This document shows positions 26,349 through 37,047 of a stretch of 48,270 bases of DNA, one piece after another (the first letter of the stretch is position 1; every line of letters starts with the position of its first letter). Origin of the DNA: Nitrospira sp. (GTDB lineage: Bacteria > Nitrospirota > Nitrospiria > Nitrospirales > Nitrospiraceae). Made by a program: the position numbers and the translations under genes. The stretch covers positions 1 through 48,270 of the forward strand of contig JAEURV010000003.1 of assembly GCA_016788465.1 (NCBI GenBank), read 5' to 3'. The notes below the pieces were generated by a model, which was given only the letters and a program-made list of their open reading frames with translations, searched no databases and was not told where the DNA came from.

Positions 26349-27674
26349 TCACTGGCCGTCCATCACATTGATGACGAGCCCTGTCAGTGGTTTCGGGTAA
26401 AAATATGTAGACTTGTGCGGCATCCGCTCCCCCGCCGCTGCGACGGCCTGAACTTCACTGACTTTCGTCGCATTAAGCAGGAAGGCTCCGGTCCCTGTTC
26501 CACGGTGCACCCAATCGAGTGCCTCAAAGTCATCCTTGGTGTAGAGAATGGCTTCCTGCTCCTGTTGGGTCTGACAGAGTTTGGTCACGATGAGTTGCTG
26601 GAGCAGTGAGACATCGAGTTTAGTGCGAGGTGACGCCGTCGTGGAAGGACGGTGATTTGGTTTCAGCGTGAGGGTGATATATCGAGAATCGCCTTGTCTT
26701 GCCAGGCCGAATACCGGCGCCTTTGTTCCTTCCGTTCGTAAGCTGGTAAGGAACTGGGTGCGGACTTGTTCCTGTGAGGATGGGGAAAAGGAAAACTCGC
26801 GAAACTCGAACACCTCGCCCAGGCTCTGCTTGATTTGTTCAAACGGAGGCAAGGGGGTCGTTGTCACCCGGTGCGTTGGCAATACCGTGAGTCCTGGATC
26901 TTCAAGCGGGGCAAGTAACATCAGCACTGAGTCATAGGGATGCAGGCCTGTCGATGCGGAGGCCTGTTGCCGCCGGAGCTTTTGATAGTTCAATGCCGTT
27001 TCATAGCGGTGGTGGCCGTCGGCGATAAACAGCGGCTTGCTCTGCATAGCCTCGGTGACCTGTCTCAGCACGTTGTTGTCGGTAACGGTCCACAGGCGCT
27101 CTCGGCACCCGGCCTCGTCCTGGAAGTCATAGCAGGCAGGCGCATCTTTCGTCTGGGATTCCAAAAGCTGGATGATGGTTCCCTGTGGATCAGAGTACAG
27201 CGACCAGATCGGGCTAAAATTCGCTCGACAGGCTTCAATGAGATTCAGTCGGTCGGTCTTCGCCGCTGCGCGAGTGTTCTCATGCGGATAGATGTGTCCG
27301 GAGTCCAGTGCTTCCAGTTTGACCAGTGTCAGGAATCCGCGCAGCACCTTCTTGGGAGCATCGGGAGCAGAGTAAGGAGGACGGTATTCAATCGTATGAT
27401 AGTAAATGGTCGGTTGCGCATCGCGCTTGAGGACCCCTTCCGTGATCCAGTTTTGGAGCGTTGCGGCAGCGCGGGTGTACCGGTTGTGGGTCGAGCTGTC
27501 CCCGGGTTGGTCAAGTCCCAGTTCCATGCGGATGATATTGTGCGGATGTCGGTCATGGAGCTGTTTCTGTCCGGCTGCGTCGATAATATCGTATGGTGGG
27601 GCGACCACGTTTGTGATCGATCCGACGAGCGTCTGATCGTAGCGCAGACCTTGGAACGGAAAAATCTGTGACAT
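26349..27674 (-). CDS. DUF1015 family protein
   Basis: 441 residues, starting MSQIFPFQGLRYD at 27674 with AGGGAG seven bases upstream; a TTG two codons earlier is in frame but less plausible. Family signatures include VVAPPYDIID near the N-terminus, HPHNIIRMELG, a FLTLVKLE...YPHENT stretch, and PLFIADGHHRYETALNY in the middle. DUF1015 proteins are widespread soluble proteins of about 400-450 residues; their biochemical function is not established as far as I know, though the HH motif suggests metal or ligand binding. It precedes the response regulator gene and follows ispB on the same strand, with gaps of 86 and 132 bp, so co-transcription is possible. Confidence 0.9.
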   Translation of the reverse strand: MSQIFPFQGLRYDQTLVGSITNVVAPPYDIIDAAGQKQLHDRHPHNIIRMELGLDQPGDSSTHNRYTRAAATLQNWITEGVLKRDAQPTIYYHTIEYRPPYSAPDAPKKVLRGFLTLVKLEALDSGHIYPHENTRAAAKTDRLNLIEACRANFSPIWSLYSDPQGTIIQLLESQTKDAPACYDFQDEAGCRERLWTVTDNNVLRQVTEAMQSKPLFIADGHHRYETALNYQKLRRQQASASTGLHPYDSVLMLLAPLEDPGLTVLPTHRVTTTPLPPFEQIKQSLGEVFEFREFSFSPSSQEQVRTQFLTSLRTEGTKAPVFGLARQGDSRYITLTLKPNHRPSTTASPRTKLDVSLLQQLIVTKLCQTQQEQEAILYTKDDFEALDWVHRGTGTGAFLLNATKVSEVQAVAAAGERMPHKSTYFYPKPLTGLVINVMDGQ

Positions 27675-27806
27675 GAGCAACTCCCTAGGAATATCTTGGT
27701 CGTAACAGCGACGACGGTTTGATGGTTACAGGAGAGAGCGTGGTCCTTTCGCCCTACGCCATGCCGCTCCCACGGCCAGGCGTCTTTCAGATTGGCGGGG
27801 AGACTA

Positions 27807-28811
27807 TTACCGGTCTCGCGTGATCATATAATCCGCAGCGACAGATAGGGCGCGCCGTGCCGTACTATCCTCAAAACAGTCCAGTTCATCCTTCGCGGCC
27901 GTGATATATGCGCGTGCGCGATCCATGGCATAGGTGATTGACCCGAAATTGGCCATCAGCGACAGAATGCGATCCAAATCCGTCGCACTCAGTGTCCGCG
28001 TCTCCATGCGGTCCTTGATCATCTGACGGTCCTGTTCCGAGCAGTGTTGCAATAAATGGAGCAGCGGCAGCGTCGCCTTTCCCTGTCGGAGATCCTGTCC
28101 GATCGTTTTGCCGAGGGATTCGCCGTTTGCAATGTAATCCAATGTGTCGTCTGCGACTTGGAAGGCGATGCCGAGGTATTGGCCGAAGCGAAACAGTGCA
28201 TCCTGCTGCGCTTCGGATGCTTCGGCGAGAATGGCCCCCATGCGGCAGGCTGCCGCGATCAATCCTGCTGTCTTGTGCTCGACGATCTTGATGTAATCGA
28301 TCTCAGGCATGGAGGGATTGCCGTTATAGTAGAGCTGCAGCACTTCCCCTTCTGCCATTTTCTTGCAGGCTTCGGCGAGGACCTCATTGATTCCCTGGCT
28401 CTGAAACTCAACGACCTTACACATCGCTTTTGTATATAAGTAGTCACCGACCAGAATACTGATCTGGTTTCCCCACACCTTACGGGCGGTTCGTCTTCCT
28501 CTCCGGAGATCGGCATCATCCACGACGTCGTCGTGCAAAAGCGTGGCGGTGTGGATGAATTCGACGATACTGCCGAGTTGATGGTGTTCAGCCCCAGCAT
28601 AGCCGCAGAGACGGGCCGACAAGAGCAAGAGGAGAGGTCTGATCCGTTTCCCACCACCGCTCAAGATATGGGCGGCGACGGTATTGACCAAGGTCACGCT
28701 GGAGTCGAGGTTCTTCCGTACTCGATCCTCTACCCCATCCAGTTCATCTCGATAGGACTCCCACACATCCGACATATTGTGCAGAGTGGCGATGACGGGA
28801 CCTTGTGTCAT
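27807..28811 (-). CDS. ispB: polyprenyl diphosphate synthase
   Basis: 334 residues. It condenses isopentenyl diphosphate units onto an allylic primer, making the long isoprenoid tail for quinones (octaprenyl type) at the cytoplasmic face. The first Asp-rich motif is DDVVD (94-98) in LLHDDVVDDADLRRG; the second is DDTLD (221-225) in FQVADDTLDY; GGGKRIRP (52-59) binds diphosphate. The residue set fits trans long-chain synthases; chain length cannot be read with confidence. Start codons at 28811 and 28775 (MSDVWES) are both possible; neither has a strong ribosome site. It is divergent from gltB, with 235 bp between them that should hold both promoters. Confidence 0.9.
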   Translation of the reverse strand: MTQGPVIATLHNMSDVWESYRDELDGVEDRVRKNLDSSVTLVNTVAAHILSGGGKRIRPLLLLLSARLCGYAGAEHHQLGSIVEFIHTATLLHDDVVDDADLRRGRRTARKVWGNQISILVGDYLYTKAMCKVVEFQSQGINEVLAEACKKMAEGEVLQLYYNGNPSMPEIDYIKIVEHKTAGLIAAACRMGAILAEASEAQQDALFRFGQYLGIAFQVADDTLDYIANGESLGKTIGQDLRQGKATLPLLHLLQHCSEQDRQMIKDRMETRTLSATDLDRILSLMANFGSITYAMDRARAYITAAKDELDCFEDSTARRALSVAADYMITRDR

Positions 28812-29046
28812 GCCGCGGATGGTATGGCAGCCAAGGAAATAAAGTCAAGCAAATGAAAGGGGTATAGGCGCTACGCAATCTTGACAGAGGAAGGACCCAT
28901 CCAGTAAGGTCCCAGCATAACAACACACGCGGGTGAGGTTCACCCTGGATACGGATGGAAGGGTGCGTCCACCCAAGGGTGCTTGCTTGTTCCGTTCTCC
29001 ATGCCATCCATAGAAAAAACGTCCATTGTTTGAACGAGATAGATCT

Positions 29047-32000
29047 ATGAATATTCCCGGTTTTCCCCGCCGACAGGGACTCTACGATCCTCAATATGAG
29101 AAGGATTCCTGCGGGATTGGTTTTGTCGTCAACATTAAAGGGAAGAAGTCGCATGACATCGTCCGCAAGGGACTTCAAGTTTTAGAGAATTTGACACACC
29201 GAGGGGCTCAGGGTGCTGATTCTCATACCGGAGACGGAGCAGGGATTCTGCTGCAGACTCCTCACGCGTTTTTGAAGCGGGTCGCGGGCGATCGTGGCGT
29301 GGCATTGCCGGATGTGGGTGAATATGGAGTCGGCCAGCTGTTTCTCCCGCCCAGTGTGGACTCGCGACGGCTGTGTGAGAAGGTATTCACTGAAATCATT
29401 GCGGAGGAAGGTCTGCGTCTGCTCGGCTGGCGTGATGTGCCGGTCAATAGTGAGCAGATCGGTACTGTTGCCCGAACAACTGAGCCGTTCATGCGGCAGG
29501 TCTTTATCGCGCGAGATGCATTGAACGAAGTTCAGTTCGAGCGAAAGCTCTACGTCATCCGCAAACGTGTCGAAAAGGCTGTGGCAGAGTCTGCTATTCA
29601 AGGGCGAGAGCACTTCTATGTTGCAAGCCTCTCGGCCAACACGATCGTGTATAAGGGACTGCTGCTGCCTCATCAAATGGCGTCCTATTATCAGGATCTC
29701 AACGATGAGCGGATGGTGAGCGCACTGGCGCTCGTACACTCGCGCTTCAGCACCAATACGTTCCCCACATGGCCGCGGGCCCATCCCTATCGATACGTCT
29801 GTCATAACGGAGAGATCAATACACTCAAAGGGAATGTCAATTGGATGAAGGCGCGCCAAGGTCGTCTCCATTCAGAACTGTTCGGGAAGGATATGGAAAA
29901 ACTCTTCCCGATCGTCTCCGAGAATCAAAGTGACTCGGCATGTTTGGACAACGCCTTGGAATTTCTGCTGCTCGGCGGACGTTCACTGCCGCATGCCATG
30001 ATGATGTTGATCCCTGAGCCGTGGGTGGCGAATCCACAGATGGACTTAGATCGTCGTGGGTTCTATCAATATCATGCGGCGATGATGGAGCCATGGGATG
30101 GGCCGGCGGCTGTGTGCTTTACGGACGGGAAACTGATCGGGGCCACGTTGGATCGAAATGGGCTGCGCCCCTGTCGGTATCACGTGACGACCGACGGTCT
30201 CGTGGTGCTCGCATCGGAGGCCGGCGTCTTACCCGCTGAGGCGAAAGATATTCGGATGAAGGGACGACTCCAACCGGGTCGTATGTTCCTCGTCGATACG
30301 GTGCAGGGCCGCATCATCGATGATGAAGAGATTAAGGCCGGAATCGTCGGTCGCAAACCCTATCGGAGTTGGGTCACACAGTACGGTGTGTCGCTGGACG
30401 AGTTGCCGGATCCGCTCAATGTTCCACAGCCGGATCACCCCACGATTCGCCAGCGGCAGCAGGCCTTCGGGTACACGGTTGAAGAACTGAAGATGGTTAT
30501 CACCCCGATGATCGTGACGGGCGAAGAGGCGATCTCCTCCATGGGGACCGACACTCCGTTGGCGGTGCTGTCCGATCGGCCGCAGCTCCTGTTCAAGTAC
30601 TTCAAGCAGCTCTTCGCACAGGTCACGAATCCACCCATCGATCCGATTCGGGAACAGCTCGTGATGTCACTGGTGACCAACATCGGTCCGAAGCCCAACT
30701 TGATGGATGAATCGCCGGAATCCTGCCGACGCATTAAGGTGCAGCAGCCGATTCTGACGAACGCTGATTTGCAAAAGATCCGTGGTATTTCGGACCCTCA
30801 CTTCAAAAGCAAGACACTCCGGATGCTGTTCCGTGTCGCCGAAGGACCGGATGGGCTCGGTGAAGCAGTCGACGATCTCTGTCGGCAGGCCTCACAGGCC
30901 ATCAAGGAAGGCTACAAGTTTCTGATCTTGAGCGATCGAGGTGTGAATGAGGAGTGGGCGCCGATCCCGAGTTTGATTGGTATCTCTGCCGTCCACCACC
31001 ACCTGGTTCGAGAGTGTACGAGAACCGAAGTGGGGTTGATCCTGGAAACCGGTGAGCCTCGTGACGTGCATCAGTTCGCCTGTTTGATCGGTTATGGTGC
31101 CGGGACGATCAACCCGTATCTTGTCTTTGAATCGCTCGTCGATATGGAACGTGACAATTATCTGCCCGAAGGGCTCGATGCGCAGACAGCAGAAGGGAAA
31201 TTCATCAAGGCCATCAACAAGGGTTTGCTCAAGATTTTCTCCAAGATGGGAATTTCCACCGTGCAGTCCTACTGCGGTGCACAGATCTTCGAGGCCATCG
31301 GGTTGAATCGCGAGCTTATCGACCGCTACTTCACCGGAACCCCATCGCGCGTCGAAGGGGTCGGCATCCGCGAAATCGGAGAAGAGACCCTGCGCCGCCA
31401 TCGTGTGGCCTATGAGCCGGCGGCGATTCGCCAACTCGATTTCGGCGGTGAGATCCATTACCGTATCCAGGGTGAGCATCATAACTGGAATCCGGAAACG
31501 ATCTACAAACTGCAGCATGCCAGCCGTTCGAATGATCCGAAGACCTATGCCGAATTCGCCCAGATCGTGAACGACGAGAGTAAGCGGCGCTCGAACCTGC
31601 GTGGTCTGCTGGATTTCACGTTCGACTCTCAGCCGATCCCGATTGAAGAGGTGGAGCCGGCCAAAGAAATCGTGAAGCGGTTCAACACCGGTGCCATGTC
31701 CTTCGGTTCGATCAGCCAGGAAGCCCATGAAACGCTTGCGATCGCGATGAATCGGCTTGGCGGCAAGAGCAACACGGGCGAAGGCGGGGAAGACCCCGAG
31801 CGGTTCAAACCCTTGCCGAACGGCGACTCGAAGAATAGTTATATCAAACAGGTGGCCTCGGCCCGGTTCGGCGTCACGGCGCATTACCTGGTGAATGCGC
31901 GGGAACTGCAGATTAAGATGGCACAGGGGGCCAAGCCGGGAGAAGGTGGTCAGCTGCCCGGTCATAAGGTGGACGAGAACATCGCCCGCTTTCGCTATGC

Positions 32001-33564
32001 GACACCTGGGGTGCAGCTGATTTCGCCTCCGCCGCATCACGACATCTATTCGATCGAGGACTTGGCTCAGCTGATTTTTGACCTCAAGAACTCCAATCCT
32101 GATGCTGGGGTATCAGTGAAGCTGGTGTCGGAGGTCGGCGTTGGGACGGTCGCGGCCGGTGTGGCGAAGGCCCATGCGGACAAGGTGCTCATCAGCGGAG
32201 ATTCCGGCGGGACAGGCGCGTCGCCGCTTTCGTCGATTAAATACGCGGGCATTCCCTGGGAGCTCGGACTGGCGGAGACGCATCAGACGTTGGTTCTCAA
32301 CGATCTGCGGGGGCGTATCCGTGTTGAGACCGACGGCCAGATGAAGACCGGTCGCGACGTCGTGATTGCGACGTTGCTCGGTGCCGAAGAGTATGGATTC
32401 GCGACGGCGCCGCTCATCGTCGAAGGCTGCATTATGATGCGCAAGTGTCATCTGAACACCTGTCCCGTCGGGATTGCGACACAAGATCCTGAGCTGCGCA
32501 AAAAGTTCAACGGTAAGCCGGAGCACATCGTCAACTACCTATTCTTTGTTGCAGAAGAGGCACGGCAGTTGATGGCGAAGCTCGGTTTCAGAACCATCAA
32601 CGAAATGGTCGGTCGTGTCGACAAGCTGAAGATCACCAAAGCCGTCGACCATTGGAAGGCCAAGGGACTGGACCTCACACCGTTGTTGACGGCTCCGAAT
32701 GTACCAACGGATGTGCCGCGGTATTGTGTGCAGAAGCAGGACCATGGTTTGGCGGATATTCTCGACAACAAGCTCGTCGAGCTGTGCAAGGCCGCGATTG
32801 AGAAGGGCGAGAAAGTGACGCTTGATCTCCCCATCAGGAATATCAACCGGACGACCGGCACGGTGCTTTCGAGTAAGATCGCGAAAAAGTACGGACCGAA
32901 CGGGTTGCCCGAAGACACGATCTCGATCAAGTTTTCCGGCTCAGCAGGCCAGTCGTTCGGCGCGTTCCTCGCGAAAGGTATCACATTGACATTGGAGGGT
33001 GAGTCCAACGATTACATCGGCAAAGGACTGTCAGGAGGCAAGATTATCGTTTTCCCCCCGAAGAACATCCTCTATAACCCGGAAGAAACGATTCTGATCG
33101 GTAATACCTCACTGTACGGTGCGACGCAGGGTGAGGCCTATTTTTACGGAATGGCGGGCGAACGGTTCGCCGTAAGAAACAGTGGCGCGCAGACCGTTGT
33201 CGAAGGAACAGGCGATCACGGCTGTGAATATATGACGGGTGGTGTCGTCGTGGTGCTCGGGATGACCGGTCGCAACTTCGCAGCCGGTATGTCCGGGGGC
33301 GTGGCGTTTGTGCTGGATGAGGCGGGGACGTTCCAGAGTCGCTGCAATACAGGCATGGTCGAACTCGAAGCCGTGAGTGCGAAAGACGATAAGCAACTGC
33401 TCCACGGTTTACTCACTAAGCATTTTATGTACACGGGGAGTCGGAAGGCGAAGCAGGTGCTTGATACGTTCGATGCCACCTTGCCGAAGTTTGTGAAAGT
33501 GATGCCGGTCGATTACAAGCGGGTCATTGAGGAGAGGAAGCGGAAGGCGAGTGCGGTGCACTAG
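29047..33564 (+). CDS. gltB: glutamate synthase, large subunit
   Basis: 1505 residues. It makes glutamate from 2-oxoglutarate and glutamine ammonia. The N-terminal class II glutamine amidotransferase has its catalytic Cys at position 22 ([10 protein letters not shown]) after a propeptide of usual length, so the ATG at 29047 is chosen over an upstream TTG. The central and FMN domains follow ([40 protein letters not shown]). The 3Fe-4S ligands are in [17 protein letters not shown] (C-x5-C-x4-C). The C-terminal beta-helix has repeated glycines ([20 protein letters not shown]). gltD follows 47 bp later, making the NADPH-type enzyme. With the Rh channel it outlines ammonium uptake and assimilation. 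Complete, nothing missing. Confidence 0.97.
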   Translation: MNIPGFPRRQGLYDPQYEKDSCGIGFVVNIKGKKSHDIVRKGLQVLENLTHRGAQGADSHTGDGAGILLQTPHAFLKRVAGDRGVALPDVGEYGVGQLFLPPSVDSRRLCEKVFTEIIAEEGLRLLGWRDVPVNSEQIGTVARTTEPFMRQVFIARDALNEVQFERKLYVIRKRVEKAVAESAIQGREHFYVASLSANTIVYKGLLLPHQMASYYQDLNDERMVSALALVHSRFSTNTFPTWPRAHPYRYVCHNGEINTLKGNVNWMKARQGRLHSELFGKDMEKLFPIVSENQSDSACLDNALEFLLLGGRSLPHAMMMLIPEPWVANPQMDLDRRGFYQYHAAMMEPWDGPAAVCFTDGKLIGATLDRNGLRPCRYHVTTDGLVVLASEAGVLPAEAKDIRMKGRLQPGRMFLVDTVQGRIIDDEEIKAGIVGRKPYRSWVTQYGVSLDELPDPLNVPQPDHPTIRQRQQAFGYTVEELKMVITPMIVTGEEAISSMGTDTPLAVLSDRPQLLFKYFKQLFAQVTNPPIDPIREQLVMSLVTNIGPKPNLMDESPESCRRIKVQQPILTNADLQKIRGISDPHFKSKTLRMLFRVAEGPDGLGEAVDDLCRQASQAIKEGYKFLILSDRGVNEEWAPIPSLIGISAVHHHLVRECTRTEVGLILETGEPRDVHQFACLIGYGAGTINPYLVFESLVDMERDNYLPEGLDAQTAEGKFIKAINKGLLKIFSKMGISTVQSYCGAQIFEAIGLNRELIDRYFTGTPSRVEGVGIREIGEETLRRHRVAYEPAAIRQLDFGGEIHYRIQGEHHNWNPETIYKLQHASRSNDPKTYAEFAQIVNDESKRRSNLRGLLDFTFDSQPIPIEEVEPAKEIVKRFNTGAMSFGSISQEAHETLAIAMNRLGGKSNTGEGGEDPERFKPLPNGDSKNSYIKQVASARFGVTAHYLVNARELQIKMAQGAKPGEGGQLPGHKVDENIARFRYATPGVQLISPPPHHDIYSIEDLAQLIFDLKNSNPDAGVSVKLVSEVGVGTVAAGVAKAHADKVLISGDSGGTGASPLSSIKYAGIPWELGLAETHQTLVLNDLRGRIRVETDGQMKTGRDVVIATLLGAEEYGFATAPLIVEGCIMMRKCHLNTCPVGIATQDPELRKKFNGKPEHIVNYLFFVAEEARQLMAKLGFRTINEMVGRVDKLKITKAVDHWKAKGLDLTPLLTAPNVPTDVPRYCVQKQDHGLADILDNKLVELCKAAIEKGEKVTLDLPIRNINRTTGTVLSSKIAKKYGPNGLPEDTISIKFSGSAGQSFGAFLAKGITLTLEGESNDYIGKGLSGGKIIVFPPKNILYNPEETILIGNTSLYGATQGEAYFYGMAGERFAVRNSGAQTVVEGTGDHGCEYMTGGVVVVLGMTGRNFAAGMSGGVAFVLDEAGTFQSRCNTGMVELEAVSAKDDKQLLHGLLTKHFMYTGSRKAKQVLDTFDATLPKFVKVMPVDYKRVIEERKRKASAVH

Positions 33565-33611
33565 CTGGTGAGAAGTGAAAAGTTTGAGGTGAGGGGTTAG
33601 AAGAGAAGAAG

Positions 33612-35048
33612 ATGGGTGATCCGAAGGGTTTCATGAAATATGCCCGCGAGGGCCCGAAGCGGAAGCCGATCGAGCTGCGAGTGCTCGATTGGAAGGAAAT
33701 GTACGAACCGATCCCTGAGGATAAACTAAAGACTCAGGGAGCGCGCTGCATGGATTGCGGTGTGCCGTTTTGCCAGGGCCACACCGGTTGTCCGGTCGTC
33801 AATCTGATTCCGGAGTGGAACGATCTCGTCTATCGTGGCCGTTGGAAGGATGCGCTGAAGGCGCTCCACACCACGAACAATTTTCCGGAATTCACGGGAC
33901 GGCTCTGCCCAGCTCCCTGTGAAGGGGCCTGTGTGCTGGGGATCAATCAAGATCCGGTGTCCATCCGCATCATCGAATGGAACATCGTCGATCGCGGCTT
34001 CAATGAAGGTTTTGTGACGCCGATCGTGCCGGTGGTGACGACCGGCAAGACCGTGGCGATCGTCGGTTCCGGTCCGGCTGGTTTGGCTGCTGCGCAACAG
34101 CTGGCCCGTGCCGGCCATGAGGTCACGGTCTTCGAAAAGTCCGATCGGATCGGGGGCTTACTTCGCTACGGTATTCCCGATTTCAAGATGGAAAAATGGG
34201 TCATCGATAGACGGTTGGAACAGATGAAAGCGGAAGGGGTGAAGTTCCAAACCGGCGTTGCCGTCGGCAAAGACATCACCGGCGAACAGTTGCGCCAACA
34301 ATTCGATGCGGTGGGGTTGACGATGGGGGCTGAGATGGCCCGTGAGTTGCCGATCCCAGGGCGCGAGCTGAAGGGCGTGCATCTGGCGATGGAATATTTG
34401 ACCCAGCAGAATAAACGTACTGCAGGCATTCCGATGACCGAAGAACCGATCACGGCGAAAGGAAAGCGCGTCGTCATCATCGGGGGAGGTGATACGGGAT
34501 CCGATTGTCTTGGTACGGCACACCGTCAAGGTTGTGTTGAAGCGCATCAATTTGAATTGCTGCCGGAGCCTCCTCCGCAGCGGGCTGATTCGACCCCATG
34601 GCCGCTCTGGCCGATGCAGCTGCGGACATCGCATGCTCATGAGGAGGGTTGTGACCGGCAATGGAGCGTCTCCACGACGAAGTTCTCCGGCCACGATGGC
34701 CATGTGACCAAGCTCCATGCCAATCGTGTGAAGTTCGAGAACGGCAAGTTTACACCAGTTCCCAACAGTGAATTTGAGATAAATGCGGATTTGGTGCTGC
34801 TCGCCATGGGCTTCACCGGTCCCGTCAAGAACGGCTTGCTCGATAGCCTGGGTGTGAAGTATGACGCGCGTGGCGCCGTGGCAGTGGATGAGCACTTCAT
34901 GACCAACATAGACGGTGTCTTTGCCGGCGGCGATACCAAACGCGGTGCCTCACTTATCGTCTGGGCGATCGCCGAAGGGCGCAAAATGGCGGCAGGGATT
35001 AATCAGTATTTACTAGCTGGGAAATCTGCAAAAAAGTCTGCTACTTAG
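33612..35048 (+). CDS. gltD: glutamate synthase, small subunit
   Basis: 478 residues. It passes electrons from NAD(P)H through FAD and iron-sulfur clusters to GltB. The N-terminal cluster cysteines are C46, C49, C54 and C60, with a second group C99, C103 and C107 (LCPAPCEGAC). The FAD loop GSGPAG is at 152-157, with RIGGLLRYGIPDFKM after it; the NAD(P)H loop is GGGDTGSDC near residue 296. The C-terminal FAD contact is GVFAGGDTKRGASLIVWAI. It is second in the gltBD operon. The 47-bp junction with gltB contains a one-armed GTGAGAAGTGAAAAG repeat resembling that near galT; the ribosome site is only a weak purine run. Confidence 0.96.
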   Translation: MGDPKGFMKYAREGPKRKPIELRVLDWKEMYEPIPEDKLKTQGARCMDCGVPFCQGHTGCPVVNLIPEWNDLVYRGRWKDALKALHTTNNFPEFTGRLCPAPCEGACVLGINQDPVSIRIIEWNIVDRGFNEGFVTPIVPVVTTGKTVAIVGSGPAGLAAAQQLARAGHEVTVFEKSDRIGGLLRYGIPDFKMEKWVIDRRLEQMKAEGVKFQTGVAVGKDITGEQLRQQFDAVGLTMGAEMARELPIPGRELKGVHLAMEYLTQQNKRTAGIPMTEEPITAKGKRVVIIGGGDTGSDCLGTAHRQGCVEAHQFELLPEPPPQRADSTPWPLWPMQLRTSHAHEEGCDRQWSVSTTKFSGHDGHVTKLHANRVKFENGKFTPVPNSEFEINADLVLLAMGFTGPVKNGLLDSLGVKYDARGAVAVDEHFMTNIDGVFAGGDTKRGASLIVWAIAEGRKMAAGINQYLLAGKSAKKSAT

Positions 35049-35206
35049 GGTAATCTGTTTCAAGGATAGATTCTCGAACTCATATCACTAGAATGTCGAT
35101 TCAGTTCGCCTGAATGAGATAGCCTTATTATGGCTGAGGAATCGTACTCTTCGTTAAGCCCGCTTTCTCCATCCATCTGAGGATCCTGATCCGGGAAGAC
35201 TTCTCC

Positions 35207-35229
35207 AGGCGTCACTAGTAGTGACGCCT
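35207..35229. repeat. palindrome AGGCGTCAC-TAGTA-GTGACGCCT
   Basis: Nine-base perfect arms (eleven if the loop ends are paired), lying 159 bp after gltD and 22 bp before the ribosome site of the next small frame. No U-tract is present. It could be the gltBD end hairpin or an operator. The rest of 35049-35265 shows no gene. Confidence 0.5.
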
Positions 35230-35265
35230 ATGCAGCGGATAGCTTAGTTAGAGGAGGTTTTATAT

Positions 35266-35394
35266 TTGCCCGACGCAATCGGGGTCTTGAAGCTTAGATT
35301 CTTCCTCAGCAAAGAAGACTGGGAGGCAAGGGCTCATCATCTGAGTGATCATCAGGCGGTCTACCCCCGACTGACCGCCCTTGATCATAGCTGA
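35266..35394 (+). CDS. possible 42-aa protein upstream of the PIN gene
   Basis: A TTG start with an excellent ribosome site (GAGGAGG, eight bases upstream) opens a frame reading LPDAIGVLKLRFFLSKEDWE and ending in HQAVYPRLTALDHS. It stops 61 bp before the PIN-domain gene on the same strand. It could be a small antitoxin-like partner or the stub of a longer lost gene; no family is recognised. The ribosome site is the main support. Confidence 0.3.
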   Translation: MPDAIGVLKLRFFLSKEDWEARAHHLSDHQAVYPRLTALDHS

Positions 35395-35455
35395 TATAGA
35401 AACTAGCCTGTGCTCGTATTTGCTCTCATTAGTTAGCCCACAAAAGGAACTCTGA

Positions 35456-36001
35456 ATGCGAAGCTTCATGTTCGATACCAATGTTTTTAATCATATTCTG
35501 GATGGTATGACAGAACTTAGCATGTTTGTTGGTCGAGCAACGTTCTACGCGACTCATGTTCAGATCGACGAATTGAAGAATACATCTAATAAAGCAAGAA
35601 GGGCCGCCTTAATGCAGGTGTTCGAAGAAATCACCAATGTAAGTGTTCTCACTGAATCATTGTCCCTAGGGATCTCGCGTCTAGATGAAGCGAAGTTGGG
35701 GGGGGAACAACCGGTCACAACCGAATCAGCTGTGTGGGGAATCTCAAAATGGGGCAGGTGTAAGTGGGCGGCTACCGACAATCTCTATAAACCGATAAAG
35801 TCCGAGCTTGACAAGATGAATGAGAGTAAACCCAATAATGTCCAAGACTCGTTAATTGCCGAAACGTCTATTAAAAGAGGTTTTACGTTGGTAACGCACG
35901 ACCGAGATCTTTTTTGGATCACCACTAAATTGGGGGGTGCAGCGTCCAATATCCACGAGGCAATTAAGGTGCTTTCATATGCGGCTGTAGACGTGAGCTA
36001 G
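35456..36001 (+). CDS. PIN-domain protein (probable RNase)
   Basis: 181 residues. The N-terminus MFDTNVFNHIL carries the first conserved Asp (D7). YATHVQIDELKNT supplies an acidic pair (D38/E39), and NVQDSLIAETSIKRGFTLVTHDRDL the later acidic residues, the pattern of the PIN nuclease fold that cleaves RNA with Mg2+. AAAGGAACT precedes the ATG. Many PIN proteins are toxins, but no known antitoxin family adjoins it; only the tiny frame at 35266-35394 is a candidate. A. T-rich codon use compared with gltBD (many AAA, AAT, ATT) suggests horizontal acquisition. It may equally be a stand-alone RNA-processing nuclease. Confidence 0.75.
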   Translation: MRSFMFDTNVFNHILDGMTELSMFVGRATFYATHVQIDELKNTSNKARRAALMQVFEEITNVSVLTESLSLGISRLDEAKLGGEQPVTTESAVWGISKWGRCKWAATDNLYKPIKSELDKMNESKPNNVQDSLIAETSIKRGFTLVTHDRDLFWITTKLGGAASNIHEAIKVLSYAAVDVS

Positions 36002-36086
36002 ATGCAACCGTTGCTCTCTGTTCATTATTTTATCAAAATTGTGATCAACTGAAGATGAGAGTGCGCGACAGCGGTGGGAGAGATGC

Positions 36087-36452
36087 TTAGGCGGCGACTG
36101 GGGTGAGAGCCAGTTCTTCTTGCTCAGCCTGGATGGAGATGGCAGCCACTTCACGACCTTCGACCAGGTCCGTGACTCGCTCGCGATCACCTTGGGCGTA
36201 TCGGAGAAACTCGATGCCGAATTGATTATCTTTGTGCCAGCGCACAATGGAGACTTCGACGGCGAGGGAAGATTCAGCTTCCGGTGCTTCGAAGTGCAGC
36301 GCGAGGTAGCTGCCGGGAGTCAGGGCGATGTTGCTTTGTATTCGGCAACCCGTGGCAGACAGATCGAAGAGGGTTCCTTCCGCTGCGCCGTTGTCGGTCT
36401 GGACATTGGCAGAATACCGCACGTACCTTCTTGGGCTATTCCTTAGCCTCAT
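36087..36452 (-). CDS. PilZ-domain protein (c-di-GMP receptor)
   Basis: 121 residues from the ATG at 36452, fixed by AAGGAGG six bases upstream; the frame extends further back but without similarity. It is essentially one PilZ domain: the RxxxR motif at R8-R12 (PRRYVR) and D30-x-S32-x-x-G35 (FDLSATGC) bind c-di-GMP, followed by LALHFEAPEAESSLAVEVSIVR-like strands ending in FGIEFL. An acidic tail (QAEQEEL) follows. Single-domain PilZ proteins relay c-di-GMP to motility, adhesion or polysaccharide secretion machinery. The partner is not adjacent. It is convergent with the PIN gene and divergent from DUF5069. Confidence 0.9.
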   Translation of the reverse strand: MRLRNSPRRYVRYSANVQTDNGAAEGTLFDLSATGCRIQSNIALTPGSYLALHFEAPEAESSLAVEVSIVRWHKDNQFGIEFLRYAQGDRERVTDLVEGREVAAISIQAEQEELALTPVAA

Positions 36453-36609
36453 AGGTGCCTCCTTGCTCGTCCCTATCTGGAGTCTATATCGGCAAGGCTC
36501 ATAAAAACTTGATGGGTTGAATGGAGTGTTCTCCCGTTTGATTCCTTGTAGACGTGGCCTATTAAACTTCTTTATCCTGCGGAGAGTTTGTACTACACAG
36601 AAGTGATCG

Positions 36610-37047
36610 ATGACCAATCAAACCTATCCTCGAAGCGCTAAAGTCCTCCTCGGAGGAATTGCTCATCTGGGGCGGTTTATTGATAAGATTCGGCTGCGTC
36701 ATGCCGGGCAGATTCAAGACTATAACTACATCACAGTGGGGTTCGACAAGTACCTCATTGATTTTCTTGGGATCGATACACAAGCCTTTGAACAGCGGGT
36801 ACTAGCCGGTGGAACGGATGAGGAACTCCTGGCTTGGGTAAACCTCAATGGAAAGCCAGTTTCGGATGCGGAGATTCGTCTCTTTAGCCGCAATCTGCTG
36901 AACGCTGGGCCCAAAGATGATGACGCACGCCAGCGATTTCACGGTCGGCTTCAAGACATCGCAACGAAGCGTGGTGTGCCGGTCGGTTCTTTGCCATCTG
37001 TCACGACCTGGGCCGACGTGATTGAGCTTGATGAAGACCGACTCTGA
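36610..37047 (+). CDS. DUF5069 family protein
   Basis: 145 residues. Soluble protein with the family pattern: PRSAKVLLGGIAHLGRFIDK, a central NYITVGFDKYLIDFLGID, then ELLAWVNLNGKPVSDAEI and a C-terminal TTWADVIELDE. DUF5069 proteins are small helical proteins of unknown function, common in Verrucomicrobia, Nitrospirae and others. Its ribosome site is weak. The end overlaps the start of the next membrane-protein gene by 17 bp, suggesting coupled translation. Neighbouring PilZ and membrane genes give no clear functional hint. Confidence 0.85.
   Translation: MTNQTYPRSAKVLLGGIAHLGRFIDKIRLRHAGQIQDYNYITVGFDKYLIDFLGIDTQAFEQRVLAGGTDEELLAWVNLNGKPVSDAEIRLFSRNLLNAGPKDDDARQRFHGRLQDIATKRGVPVGSLPSVTTWADVIELDEDRL

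Noticed and set aside
26940..27671. 243-codon frame antisense to the DUF1015 gene
   Set aside because: The DUF1015 signatures on the minus strand explain the region.
30892..32040. 382-codon frame antisense to gltB
   Set aside because: Shadow of the strongly conserved gltB; no ribosome site and no family resemblance.
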